From an uncultured Bacilli bacterium (GTDB lineage: Bacteria; Bacillota_I; Bacilli_A; RF39; UBA660): DNA of 31,531 nucleotides. Each line of letters starts with the position of its first letter. The stretch's first letter is position 1. Below, one piece after another: positions 25,973-31,531 of the stretch. The notes beneath the pieces were generated by a model that was not told where the DNA came from, did no database searches, and was given only the letters and a program-made list of their open reading frames with translations. The position numbers and the translations under genes were made by a program. The stretch covers positions 1 through 31,531 of the forward strand of contig CAKONF010000012.1 of the NCBI GenBank assembly GCA_934097015.1, read 5' to 3'.

Positions 25973-26498
25973 TTGTAATATTCAATTTTACTTTACTTAA
26001 AATTGTTTCTCCATCATTAGTTTTAGCCTCTATTACTAGGTATAAACCATCATTTATCAATCTTTTCTTATGAGATGTAAAGTAATTATCAACCTTGTTT
26101 TTTTCCATAACATTAAATGACGCAAAATTATTAATTATCTCACTTAATTTAATATCAGCATCTAAATCTAAAGAATTAGAAATAATTTCTATAAGCTTAC
26201 TACCATCCATAACATAATAACCTATTTTATAACTTTTAATATCATAATCAGTAGCACCAATATATTTAACATTATTATTATTTATTAAATTCATATCTGT
26301 ATTTAAAACTACTAAACCATCTTTTACTTCAACCAAATCATCTTTACCACTAAAAGCATATAATTTGTTGCTAGAAACAACATAATAAGTAAACATTAAT
26401 AATACAATATTTATTAAAAAAGAAATATAAATTATTATTTTATAAGATTTTAATAAACTTAACAATTTACTTTTTACACTCTTTGATTTTTTACCCAT
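25956..26498 (-). CDS. Hypothetical single-pass membrane protein at the end of the dcw cluster
   Basis: About 180 residues: a basic cytoplasmic N-terminus (KKSKSVKSKLLSLLKSYK), one membrane helix (about 23-44) and an external domain of about 130 residues with no Cys. The topology is like FtsQ/DivIB or FtsL, but no POTRA domain or other family hallmark is recognisable. GTG at 26510 shares its G with the PBP stop; ATG at 26498 (MGKKSK), behind GGGTGA, is an alternative and is used here, though its spacing is short. It is last in the mraZ unit and ends in TGA within a terminator. Position suggests a division role, possibly a divergent DivIB-like or PBP partner protein, but this is inference. Confidence 0.75.
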   Translation of the reverse strand: MGKKSKSVKSKLLSLLKSYKIIIYISFLINIVLLMFTYYVVSSNKLYAFSGKDDLVEVKDGLVVLNTDMNLINNNNVKYIGATDYDIKSYKIGYYVMDGSKLIEIISNSLDLDADIKLSEIINNFASFNVMEKNKVDNYFTSHKKRLINDGLYLVIEAKTNDGETILSKVKLNITKISKY

Positions 26499-26509
26499 AT
26501 ATTCACCCA

Positions 26510-28597
26510 CTATTCCATATTAATAATAATTTTTTCTGATATTTCATTTCCTACAGGAATATTAAAATCTTTTACCACTCCTGTACCATTTATCTCATAT
26601 TCTTTTCCAATTACATTCATCAAACTAATCACTTCCGTCTTATTCCATCCAGTAATATCTATCATTGTTATTTTATCACTATTAGTTTTTAAGTATACCT
26701 TAGAACCAACCACTATATTTTTATTTTTGTTTGGATATTGCATTGTAATTATACTTCCATCTCCAATAACAATTGGTTTTAAGCCTAAATTATTTAACTC
26801 ATTAACAACATCATTAACATTTTTATTTAAATAGTTTGATAAATTAACAAATTTAGTTTCATCTTTATTAGTTTCTCTTTCACTTAGATTTTTATATTTT
26901 GCAATTGATTCAACAACACTTTTTGTTATATTACCCATTGCACTACTAGTTCCTTCTAAATCTTTTACTGCAACATATATAATGTATAAAGGATCGTCTT
27001 TTGGAAAAATTCCAGCAAAACTTCTTATATTTTTTGTACCACTAGTATAACTTCCATCGCTCGCAATATACTGAGCCGTACCAGTTTTTCCTATTAATCT
27101 TACTTGATCAGTATGATAAACTTTTCCTGTTGCCTGATTATCCTCACCATTTACAGTTAAATCCAATAATTCTATAATCTTTTTTATAGTTTCTTCACTA
27201 TACACTTTTTTTAATTCTTCTCTTTTTGCTTCAAAAATAACTTTACCATCTTGATCTGTTATTTTACCAACAACATATGGTTTTAAAACTGTTCCATTAT
27301 TAGTTAAACATGTCAAAGCCTGTATCATTTGTATTGGTGTAATTGTAATACCTTGCCCGTAGCTAGCAGCAGCAAGCTCTGATGCATACATAAAATTGAC
27401 TTTACCTTTCATTTCTCCCAATAATTCTATACCTGTTTTCTGACCGAAACCTAAATCAGTATAATAATCCAAAAGTTTTTCTTTACCAATATTTTGAGCT
27501 AATAATGTAGCAGCAACATTTGATGAATAAGTAAAACCTACATCATATGTTATTCTACCCCACCCTCTATCGTTCCAATCTTTTATCTCATAATCATCAA
27601 CAATAATCTTTCCTGAATCATATGTATCACTACCATTATATTTTCCCTCTTCAATACTAGAAGCAAAAGAAAATATTTTCATTGTACTACCAGGTTCATA
27701 TGTATATGAAACAAGTGGATTATTATAATTAGTTATATTAAGTTTATTAGGATCGAAAGTTGGATTAGATGCACTACCTATTATAGCGCCAGTTTTTGCA
27801 TCAGCAACAACAACACTAACCCAATCCGTACTATAATTATTGACAAGTTCATTTATTGCATTTTCTAAATACATTTGTATATTAGAATCTATTGTTAAAT
27901 CAATATTATAACCATTTTTAGCTTTTACCTCTTGCACTGGAGTATTAGCAATCTTATATCCATAAGCATCCTTTTGATATTTATAATATCCATTTTCACC
28001 GCTTAATTCTTCATCAAAATAAGATTCTATACCCATTTCACCAGCTATATCACCTTTTTCATTCTTTTTAGCATAACCAATTATATATGACGCAAAAGAG
28101 CCATAAGGATAATATCTTTTACTTTCTTTAATAAAATCAATACCAGGCAAATTCAAAGCTTCTATTTTTTCTTTTACCAATTCACTAATTCCTCTACCCT
28201 CAGGTCCTAACTCTACTTGATATAAATTTTGATTCAAAAGTCTCATCATCTTATCATTATCCATACCAATTATTGGAGCAAGTAAAGAAACTGTTTTTTC
28301 TTTATCAACAACATGTTGTGGATTCTTATCACTTTTTGTTCTACTACTATCTAAATATGCAATTACTGTATAAGAATTTACATTTTCAGCTAAAGCTTCA
28401 CCAGATGAATCATATATTGTTCCACGAGATGCATATAAAACTTTACTACCAGTTGTACGCGATAAAGCAAAACTTTTTATGTTTATTCCATCTATGTTAG
28501 TACATAAAGAAACATAAACAACTTTAGCTATAATAAGACCAAATAAAAGAACAATGCCCATGATAAAAAACTTGTTAATTTTTACTGCATTGCTCAT
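26510..28597 (-). CDS. Septal class B penicillin-binding protein with PASTA domains (FtsI/PBP2x-like)
   Basis: A DD-transpeptidase of about 695 residues that cross-links septal peptidoglycan. One N-terminal membrane anchor (about 11-33) precedes the dimerisation domain (RGTIYDSSGEALA) and the transpeptidase domain with all three motifs: STMK (Ser at about 307), SSN (361-363) and KTGT (507-510). Two C-terminal PASTA-like repeats (about 590-698) mark the PBP2x/SpoVD group. The frame opens at GTG 28606, but ATG 28597 has GAGGGTG at good spacing. It is in the dcw cluster after ftsL, as in other Bacillota. Residue numbers above count from the longer form. No spore-specific feature separates it from SpoVD; the cluster position favours the vegetative enzyme. 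Confidence 0.93.
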   Translation of the reverse strand: MSNAVKINKFFIMGIVLLFGLIIAKVVYVSLCTNIDGINIKSFALSRTTGSKVLYASRGTIYDSSGEALAENVNSYTVIAYLDSSRTKSDKNPQHVVDKEKTVSLLAPIIGMDNDKMMRLLNQNLYQVELGPEGRGISELVKEKIEALNLPGIDFIKESKRYYPYGSFASYIIGYAKKNEKGDIAGEMGIESYFDEELSGENGYYKYQKDAYGYKIANTPVQEVKAKNGYNIDLTIDSNIQMYLENAINELVNNYSTDWVSVVVADAKTGAIIGSASNPTFDPNKLNITNYNNPLVSYTYEPGSTMKIFSFASSIEEGKYNGSDTYDSGKIIVDDYEIKDWNDRGWGRITYDVGFTYSSNVAATLLAQNIGKEKLLDYYTDLGFGQKTGIELLGEMKGKVNFMYASELAAASYGQGITITPIQMIQALTCLTNNGTVLKPYVVGKITDQDGKVIFEAKREELKKVYSEETIKKIIELLDLTVNGEDNQATGKVYHTDQVRLIGKTGTAQYIASDGSYTSGTKNIRSFAGIFPKDDPLYIIYVAVKDLEGTSSAMGNITKSVVESIAKYKNLSERETNKDETKFVNLSNYLNKNVNDVVNELNNLGLKPIVIGDGSIITMQYPNKNKNIVVGSKVYLKTNSDKITMIDITGWNKTEVISLMNVIGKEYEINGTGVVKDFNIPVGNEISEKIIINME

Positions 28598-28610
28598 TTT
28601 TTTCACCCTC

Positions 28611-28904
28611 TTACTTTATTAAAATTATATTTTCATTATTATAAGACAAACCATATTCACGTGCTATATCTTGAATACTAGATAAACTAGCTAATTCATT
28701 TACTTGCATCTCTAAACTCTCATTAATATTTTCTTGTTTTTCAACCTTTTTTTTAATACGTTCCAATTCAATATTACTTCTAGAAAGAATAGATTTACTA
28801 GAAACAGTTAAAATAGGAGCTAGTACACTAAAAATAACTATCAAAGATACAAATAATCTCTCACCCTTTAAAAACTTAACTTTTTTAGTATTATTTTTTT
28901 TCAT
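28611..28904 (-). CDS. ftsL: FtsL-like division protein
   Basis: A 97-residue bitopic membrane protein with a basic cytoplasmic N-terminus (about 1-15), a membrane helix (about 17-35) and an external coiled coil (LERIKKKVEKQENINESLEMQV, about 47-70) leading to IQDIAREYGLSY, the typical end of FtsL/DivIC-type proteins. It starts two bases past rsmH and ends 13 before the PBP, the standard dcw slot of ftsL. FtsL binds DivIC/FtsB and the PBP to control septal wall synthesis. Sequence identity in this family is low, so position and topology carry the call. Confidence 0.85.
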   Translation of the reverse strand: MKKNNTKKVKFLKGERLFVSLIVIFSVLAPILTVSSKSILSRSNIELERIKKKVEKQENINESLEMQVNELASLSSIQDIAREYGLSYNNENIILIK

Positions 28905-28906
28905 AA

Positions 28907-29827
28907 CTATATCCTTTCTATAACTCTTATCTTAGCACTCTTACTTCTACTATTTTCATTTATTTCTTCTTCAGTAGCAGTAATAACTTTATTATTTACT
29001 AACTTTATTAAAGGTTCATAACCCTTTGGTATATAAGGTAATCCTTTAACTTTATCATCGATTTCACTATATTTCTTAAATATTTTTTTTACTATTCTAT
29101 CTTCTAAAGAATGAAATGTTATAACAACCAATCTACCACCAATATTTAACATATTGATTGCATCTGGTAATACATTTTCTAAACATTCTAACTCTTTATT
29201 AACTTCAATTCTTATTGCCTGAAATATTTGTCTCTCAGGATGATTTGTTATAAAGTATTTAACTGGAACACTACTCTTTATAATATTTACAAGTTCTAGT
29301 GTAGTATCAATACTTTTATTTTTTCTATAACTAACAATATTTTTAGCAATAAATTTAGAATATTTTTCTTCACCATATTTATAAAAAATATCAACTAAAT
29401 CCTCAAAACTATATTGATTAACAACATCTTTTGCAGTTAATGAATTTCTAGTATCCATTCTCATATCTAATAAAGCATCATTCATAAATGAAAAACCACG
29501 TTCTTTATTATCAATTTGTGGACTAGAAACACCTAAATCAAGTAATATTCCATCTACTTTAAAAACACCTAATTCATTAAGTCTCTCACTTAAGTTGCTA
29601 AAATTATCATGTATAAGTGTAAAGTTATTTCCTATCTCACCTAATTTTTCTCTTGATTTATTTATTGCAAACTCATCTTGATCAAATCCATATAAATGAC
29701 CTTCTGGAATATTTTTTAATATTTCACTACTATGTCCTGCTAAACCTATTGTTCCATCAACATATATTCCAGCTTTTTTTAAATTTAAATTTTCTATTAC
29801 TTCTTGTTTCATTACACTATAATGCAT
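28907..29827 (-). CDS. rsmH: 16S rRNA (cytosine-1402-N4) methyltransferase RsmH
   Basis: About 306 residues. SAM motif VDGTIGLAGHS, acidic loop GFDQDEFAI, the hallmark ILLDLGVSSPQID and the C-terminal RPSxxE-like region with VITFHSLEDRIVK identify RsmH (MraW). It methylates N4 of C1402 in the ribosomal P site. The frame opens at 29842, but ATG 29827 (MHYSVM) has GGGGGAG at correct spacing, so it is chosen; mraZ stops one base before it. Second gene of the dcw unit, as in almost all bacteria with mraZ. Confidence 0.97.
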   Translation of the reverse strand: MHYSVMKQEVIENLNLKKAGIYVDGTIGLAGHSSEILKNIPEGHLYGFDQDEFAINKSREKLGEIGNNFTLIHDNFSNLSERLNELGVFKVDGILLDLGVSSPQIDNKERGFSFMNDALLDMRMDTRNSLTAKDVVNQYSFEDLVDIFYKYGEEKYSKFIAKNIVSYRKNKSIDTTLELVNIIKSSVPVKYFITNHPERQIFQAIRIEVNKELECLENVLPDAINMLNIGGRLVVITFHSLEDRIVKKIFKKYSEIDDKVKGLPYIPKGYEPLIKLVNNKVITATEEEINENSRSKSAKIRVIERI

Positions 29828-29828
29828 C

Positions 29829-30257
29829 TTATTCTCCCCCAAATAAATTTTCTGCTATATCAGAAAAATTGTCTTCATTTTCACTAAAGAATTCATTCCA
29901 AGCATCACTATCCCAAATTTCAAGTCGATCATTTGCGCCGATTATAACACAATCATGGGTTAAACCGGCGTAATGAACGAGCGGGGAGGTAATGCATGCC
30001 CTTCCTGATTTATCAAGCATGCAGAGAGTAGCACCAGACATGAAGAATCTGGTGAAATTACGTGAGTCTTTTTTTGTAAATGGGATAGATTTTAACTTTG
30101 AAACAATGTTATTCCATTCATCCATAGAATAAACAAATAAACATTTTTCAAGTCCACGTGTGATTACAAATTCATCTCCTAGTTCACTTCTAAATTTACT
30201 AGGGATAATAATTCTATTTTTTTCATCAATAGAATGATGAAATTCACCCATTAACAT
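29829..30257 (-). CDS. mraZ: Transcriptional regulator MraZ
   Basis: About 142 residues from ATG 30257, with two AbrB-like SpoVT domains carrying the family motif: MGEFHHSIDEKNRIIIPSKF in the first and DKSGRACITSPLVHYAGL in the second. MraZ forms a ring that binds direct repeats in front of its own operon, controlling division and wall genes. Three such repeats lie immediately upstream, the last one merging with the ribosome site (GTGGGGG). The frame extends to 30332, but this extra part crosses the binding sites and is unlikely to be translated. ATG 30251 is an alternative start two codons on. Confidence 0.96.
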   Translation of the reverse strand: MLMGEFHHSIDEKNRIIIPSKFRSELGDEFVITRGLEKCLFVYSMDEWNNIVSKLKSIPFTKKDSRNFTRFFMSGATLCMLDKSGRACITSPLVHYAGLTHDCVIIGANDRLEIWDSDAWNEFFSENEDNFSDIAENLFGGE

Positions 30258-30259
30258 AT

Positions 30260-30290
30260 TATCCCCCACTTTCTTCCACAATGTACCACT
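30260..30290 (-). promoter_or_regulatory. MraZ boxes: three GTGG direct repeats spaced 10 bp
   Basis: On the minus strand GTGG occurs at 30289-30286, 30279-30276 and 30269-30266, exactly one repeat per 10 bases (GTGGT, GTGGA, GTGGG). This matches known MraZ operators (TGGGN- or GTGK-type repeats on one helical face). The third copy overlaps the mraZ ribosome binding site. Confidence 0.85.
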
Positions 30291-30300
30291 GTCTATATAA

Positions 30301-30329
30301 ATAATAACGCAAGTTTTTTTAAAATACAA
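30301..30329 (-). promoter_or_regulatory. mraZ (dcw) promoter
   Basis: TTGTAT (30324-30329), 17-base spacer, TATTAT (30301-30306). The start point would fall near 30294, so the MraZ boxes lie in the early transcribed region. Confidence 0.7.
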
Positions 30330-30349
30330 CATTTAATTAAAAAAATCAA

Positions 30350-30377
30350 CAAAAAAAAGTGTACTTTACACTTTTTG
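30350..30377 (-). terminator. Intrinsic terminator of the cotE-like gene
   Basis: A 10-bp stem AAAAAGTGTA / TACACTTTTT with a three-base loop and a T run on the minus strand. Confidence 0.85.
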
Positions 30378-30387
30378 TAAATAAAAT

Positions 30388-30930
30388 TTATTTTAAATAA
30401 TCATCATTTATTTCTATATCATTATCATTTTTATTTTCACTAACTTCTTTAGTATCCTCATCCACAATTTCTTCATAATCTTCAAATTCATCTTCAACAC
30501 TTACTCTAACTTTAGTATCCCCAACTATTTCAACACCCATTTCTTTATGAACTGATAATTTAATTGTACTACCATCTACAGAAACATCATTAACAGATGG
30601 TTGATTTAAGGCTCTAACAATTATATCACTAGTATTAGAAAACTCTCCGTTTTCTTTAATTTTAACATTCATTACATCTTGATAAGTAAATCTTTTCACC
30701 AACACATTAGTCTTAGTATTATTATCATAAGAATACCATATATTAATATCATAACTACCATTTACTAAAACTTTACCACCATTATTAACACCATTAAAAG
30801 TATGATTAATAACCCAACAACCAAGAACAGTATTTATATTATCTTCAGTCTCAACAAAATGCTCTAAATTAGTTGTTTTCTTTCCTTTACCTATTACTGC
30901 TTTAGTAACAATTTCTTTAAAATAAGACAT
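30388..30930 (-). CDS. cotE: CotE-like outer spore coat morphogenetic protein
   Basis: About 180 residues from ATG 30930 (MSYFKEIVTKAV), behind GAGGAGTG. It closely resembles B. subtilis CotE (181 residues): MSxxxEIxTKAVxxKG at the start, LGCWVINHTF, GSYDINIWYSYDNNTKT (CotE: YYDINVWYSYADNTKT), IVRALNQP (IVRVLQQP), EIVGDTKVRVSVE (EVVGETKVVVEVN) and a strongly acidic tail ending near IEINDDYLK. CotE sits on the forespore surface and recruits the outer coat. Finding it implies sporulation or a reused CotE fold. It is monocistronic with a terminator, divergent from the HIT gene. Upstream I see no good sigma-A promoter. Confidence 0.92.
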   Translation of the reverse strand: MSYFKEIVTKAVIGKGKKTTNLEHFVETEDNINTVLGCWVINHTFNGVNNGGKVLVNGSYDINIWYSYDNNTKTNVLVKRFTYQDVMNVKIKENGEFSNTSDIIVRALNQPSVNDVSVDGSTIKLSVHKEMGVEIVGDTKVRVSVEDEFEDYEEIVDEDTKEVSENKNDNDIEINDDYLK

Positions 30931-30948
30931 TTTATCACTCCTCATAAC

Positions 30949-30975
30949 ATTCTATGAATATTACGCCTAAAAAGT
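30949..30975 (-). promoter_or_regulatory. Weak candidate mother-cell-type promoter of cotE
   Basis: CATAGAATG (30956-30948) with AC 17 bases upstream resembles sigma-K (AC-N16/17-CATANNNTA) or sigma-E -10 boxes. The predicted start would fall on the ribosome site, which counts against it. Confidence 0.25.
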
Positions 30976-31007
30976 GATGAATTTTTATATAAATTTACTA
31001 AACATTA

Positions 31008-31036
31008 TTTATAATAATAATACTTTATGTTAAAAT
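31008..31036 (+). promoter_or_regulatory. Promoter of the HIT gene
   Basis: TTTATA (31008-31013), 17-base spacer, extended -10 TGT-TAAAAT (31031-31036), about 40 bases before the ATG. Confidence 0.7.
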
Positions 31037-31075
31037 AGAATAAATTATTATTATTAGAAAGAATTAGGTGAAATT

Positions 31076-31441
31076 ATGAATAATTGTATATTTTGTAAAA
31101 TAATTAATGGAGAAATACCAACAAGAAAAATTTATGAAGATGAAAAGGTATTAGTTTTTTTAGATACTGATCCACATCAAAACGGACATATGTTAGTAGT
31201 ACCAAAAAAACATTATACTGACTTCACTGACCTCGATAACGAAATACTATCTCACATAAACATAGTAGCAAAAAAAATGAAAGATTTAGTTTATGAGAAA
31301 TTAGGTGCTAATGGTATACGATTATGTGTAAATTATGGTATGTACCAATATGTAAAACACTACCATTTACATATTATACCAGCATACAAAGATAAACAAG
31401 ATTTAATTAATATTGATGATGTTTATAACAAATTAAAATAA
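31076..31441 (+). CDS. HIT-family nucleotide hydrolase (Hint-like)
   Basis: A 121-residue histidine-triad protein. The triad HYHLHII gives H95, H97 and H99, the middle one catalytic; GHMLVVPKKHYTDF is the standard HIT core; and CIFCKIINGEIP at the N-terminus is the usual start with a possible zinc pair C4/C7. These enzymes hydrolyse nucleoside phosphoramidates and dinucleotides. The residues before the triad read NYGMYQYVK where AGQxVxH is usual, a mild divergence. It is the only plus-strand gene, divergent from the cotE-like gene, with AGGTGA before the ATG, and ends at the terminal repeat. Confidence 0.95.
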   Translation: MNNCIFCKIINGEIPTRKIYEDEKVLVFLDTDPHQNGHMLVVPKKHYTDFTDLDNEILSHINIVAKKMKDLVYEKLGANGIRLCVNYGMYQYVKHYHLHIIPAYKDKQDLINIDDVYNKLK

Positions 31442-31459
31442 GACAACAAAGTCTTATTT
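31436..31459 (+). terminator. Hairpin after the HIT gene
   Basis: A 9-bp stem AAATAAGAC / GTCTTATTT with a six-base loop overlapping the stop. The U tail is short, but a second stronger terminator follows. Confidence 0.6.
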
Positions 31460-31531
31460 CCTAAATTGAAATTTGAACCGCACCACTAGGGTGCGGCTTT
31501 TTGATATAATAAAGGAGCCAATTCCCGGCAA
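31457..31531. repeat. Right copy of 75-bp terminal inverted repeat
   Basis: Exact reverse complement of bases 1-75. It begins within the terminator of the HIT gene and runs to the last base of the window, so the true outer limit of the repeat is unknown. Confidence 0.95.
31478..31503 (+). terminator. Intrinsic terminator inside the terminal repeat (right)
   Basis: Stem CCGCACC / GGTGCGG with loop ACTAG followed by CTTTTT, the strongest GC-rich hairpin in the window. Same element as at 29-54. Confidence 0.88.

Noticed and set aside
30258..30332. Longer MraZ with an extra 25 N-terminal residues
   Set aside because: The extension has no ribosome site, covers the MraZ boxes and does not fit the family start.
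1..31531. CRISPR arrays, tRNA, rRNA, insertion sequences
   Set aside because: None were seen on reading both strands; short AT-rich repeats are composition only.

Overview
This is a gene-dense, very AT-rich stretch of chromosome from a bacterium with a Gram-positive type envelope. It carries a sortase, a sortase-type surface protein, FtsEX with an M23 hydrolase, a PASTA-type division PBP, SepF, DivIVA, SipW-type signal proteins and a CotE homologue, which together point to the Bacillota, class Bacilli. The low GC, the short archaeal-type ProRS and the rpoB rifampicin-region residues suggest an uncultured lineage near the Erysipelotrichia/Mollicutes (RF39-like); this placement is inference. 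TGA is used as a stop (ftsX, the rsmC-like gene and the 25956 gene end in TGA), so the Mycoplasma code does not apply.

Layout, left to right. Every gene is on the minus strand except the last. 98-2884: division operon ftsE-ftsX-M23 peptidase with overlapping genes. 2976-3821: secreted protein with a SipW-type signal. 3940-4359: unknown protein behind a perfect sigma-A promoter. 4464-5891: proS. 5984-8324: recD2 plus a 43-residue membrane peptide. 8445-9913: sepF-divIVA and a frameshifted transglutaminase-like gene. 10009-12910: surface module (large adhesin/pilin-like protein, sortase, five-pass membrane protein). 12998-21015: rsmC-like methyltransferase, rpoB, rpoC. 21105-22661: membrane-anchored exported protein. 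22757-25027: lon. 25121-25891: second SipW-type protein. 25956-30257: shortened dcw cluster mraZ-rsmH-ftsL-pbp and an unknown membrane protein. 30388-30930: cotE-like gene, divergent from a HIT hydrolase gene (31076-31441, plus strand).

The shared theme is envelope and division: FtsL/PBP2 build septal wall, FtsEX with the M23 enzyme cuts wall at division, SepF and DivIVA organise the septum and poles, and sortase, adhesin and SipW-type proteins decorate the surface. Each transcription unit is compact, typically with a recognisable sigma-A promoter (often extended TGn -10) and a U-tailed hairpin. No gap between genes exceeds about 145 bases. No tRNA, rRNA, CRISPR array, transposase or phage gene was seen.

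The window begins and ends with the same 75 bases in inverted orientation, each copy containing an intrinsic terminator; this is either a genomic repeat that ended the assembly or the border of an invertible segment. The most notable points are this repeat, the CotE homologue beside the dcw cluster, predicted intrinsic rifampicin resistance in RpoB, a sortase with no arginine in its catalytic domain, a gene broken by an apparent single-A deletion, three 10-bp-spaced MraZ boxes over the mraZ ribosome binding site, and two unlinked SipW-type genes sharing a 17-base leader.
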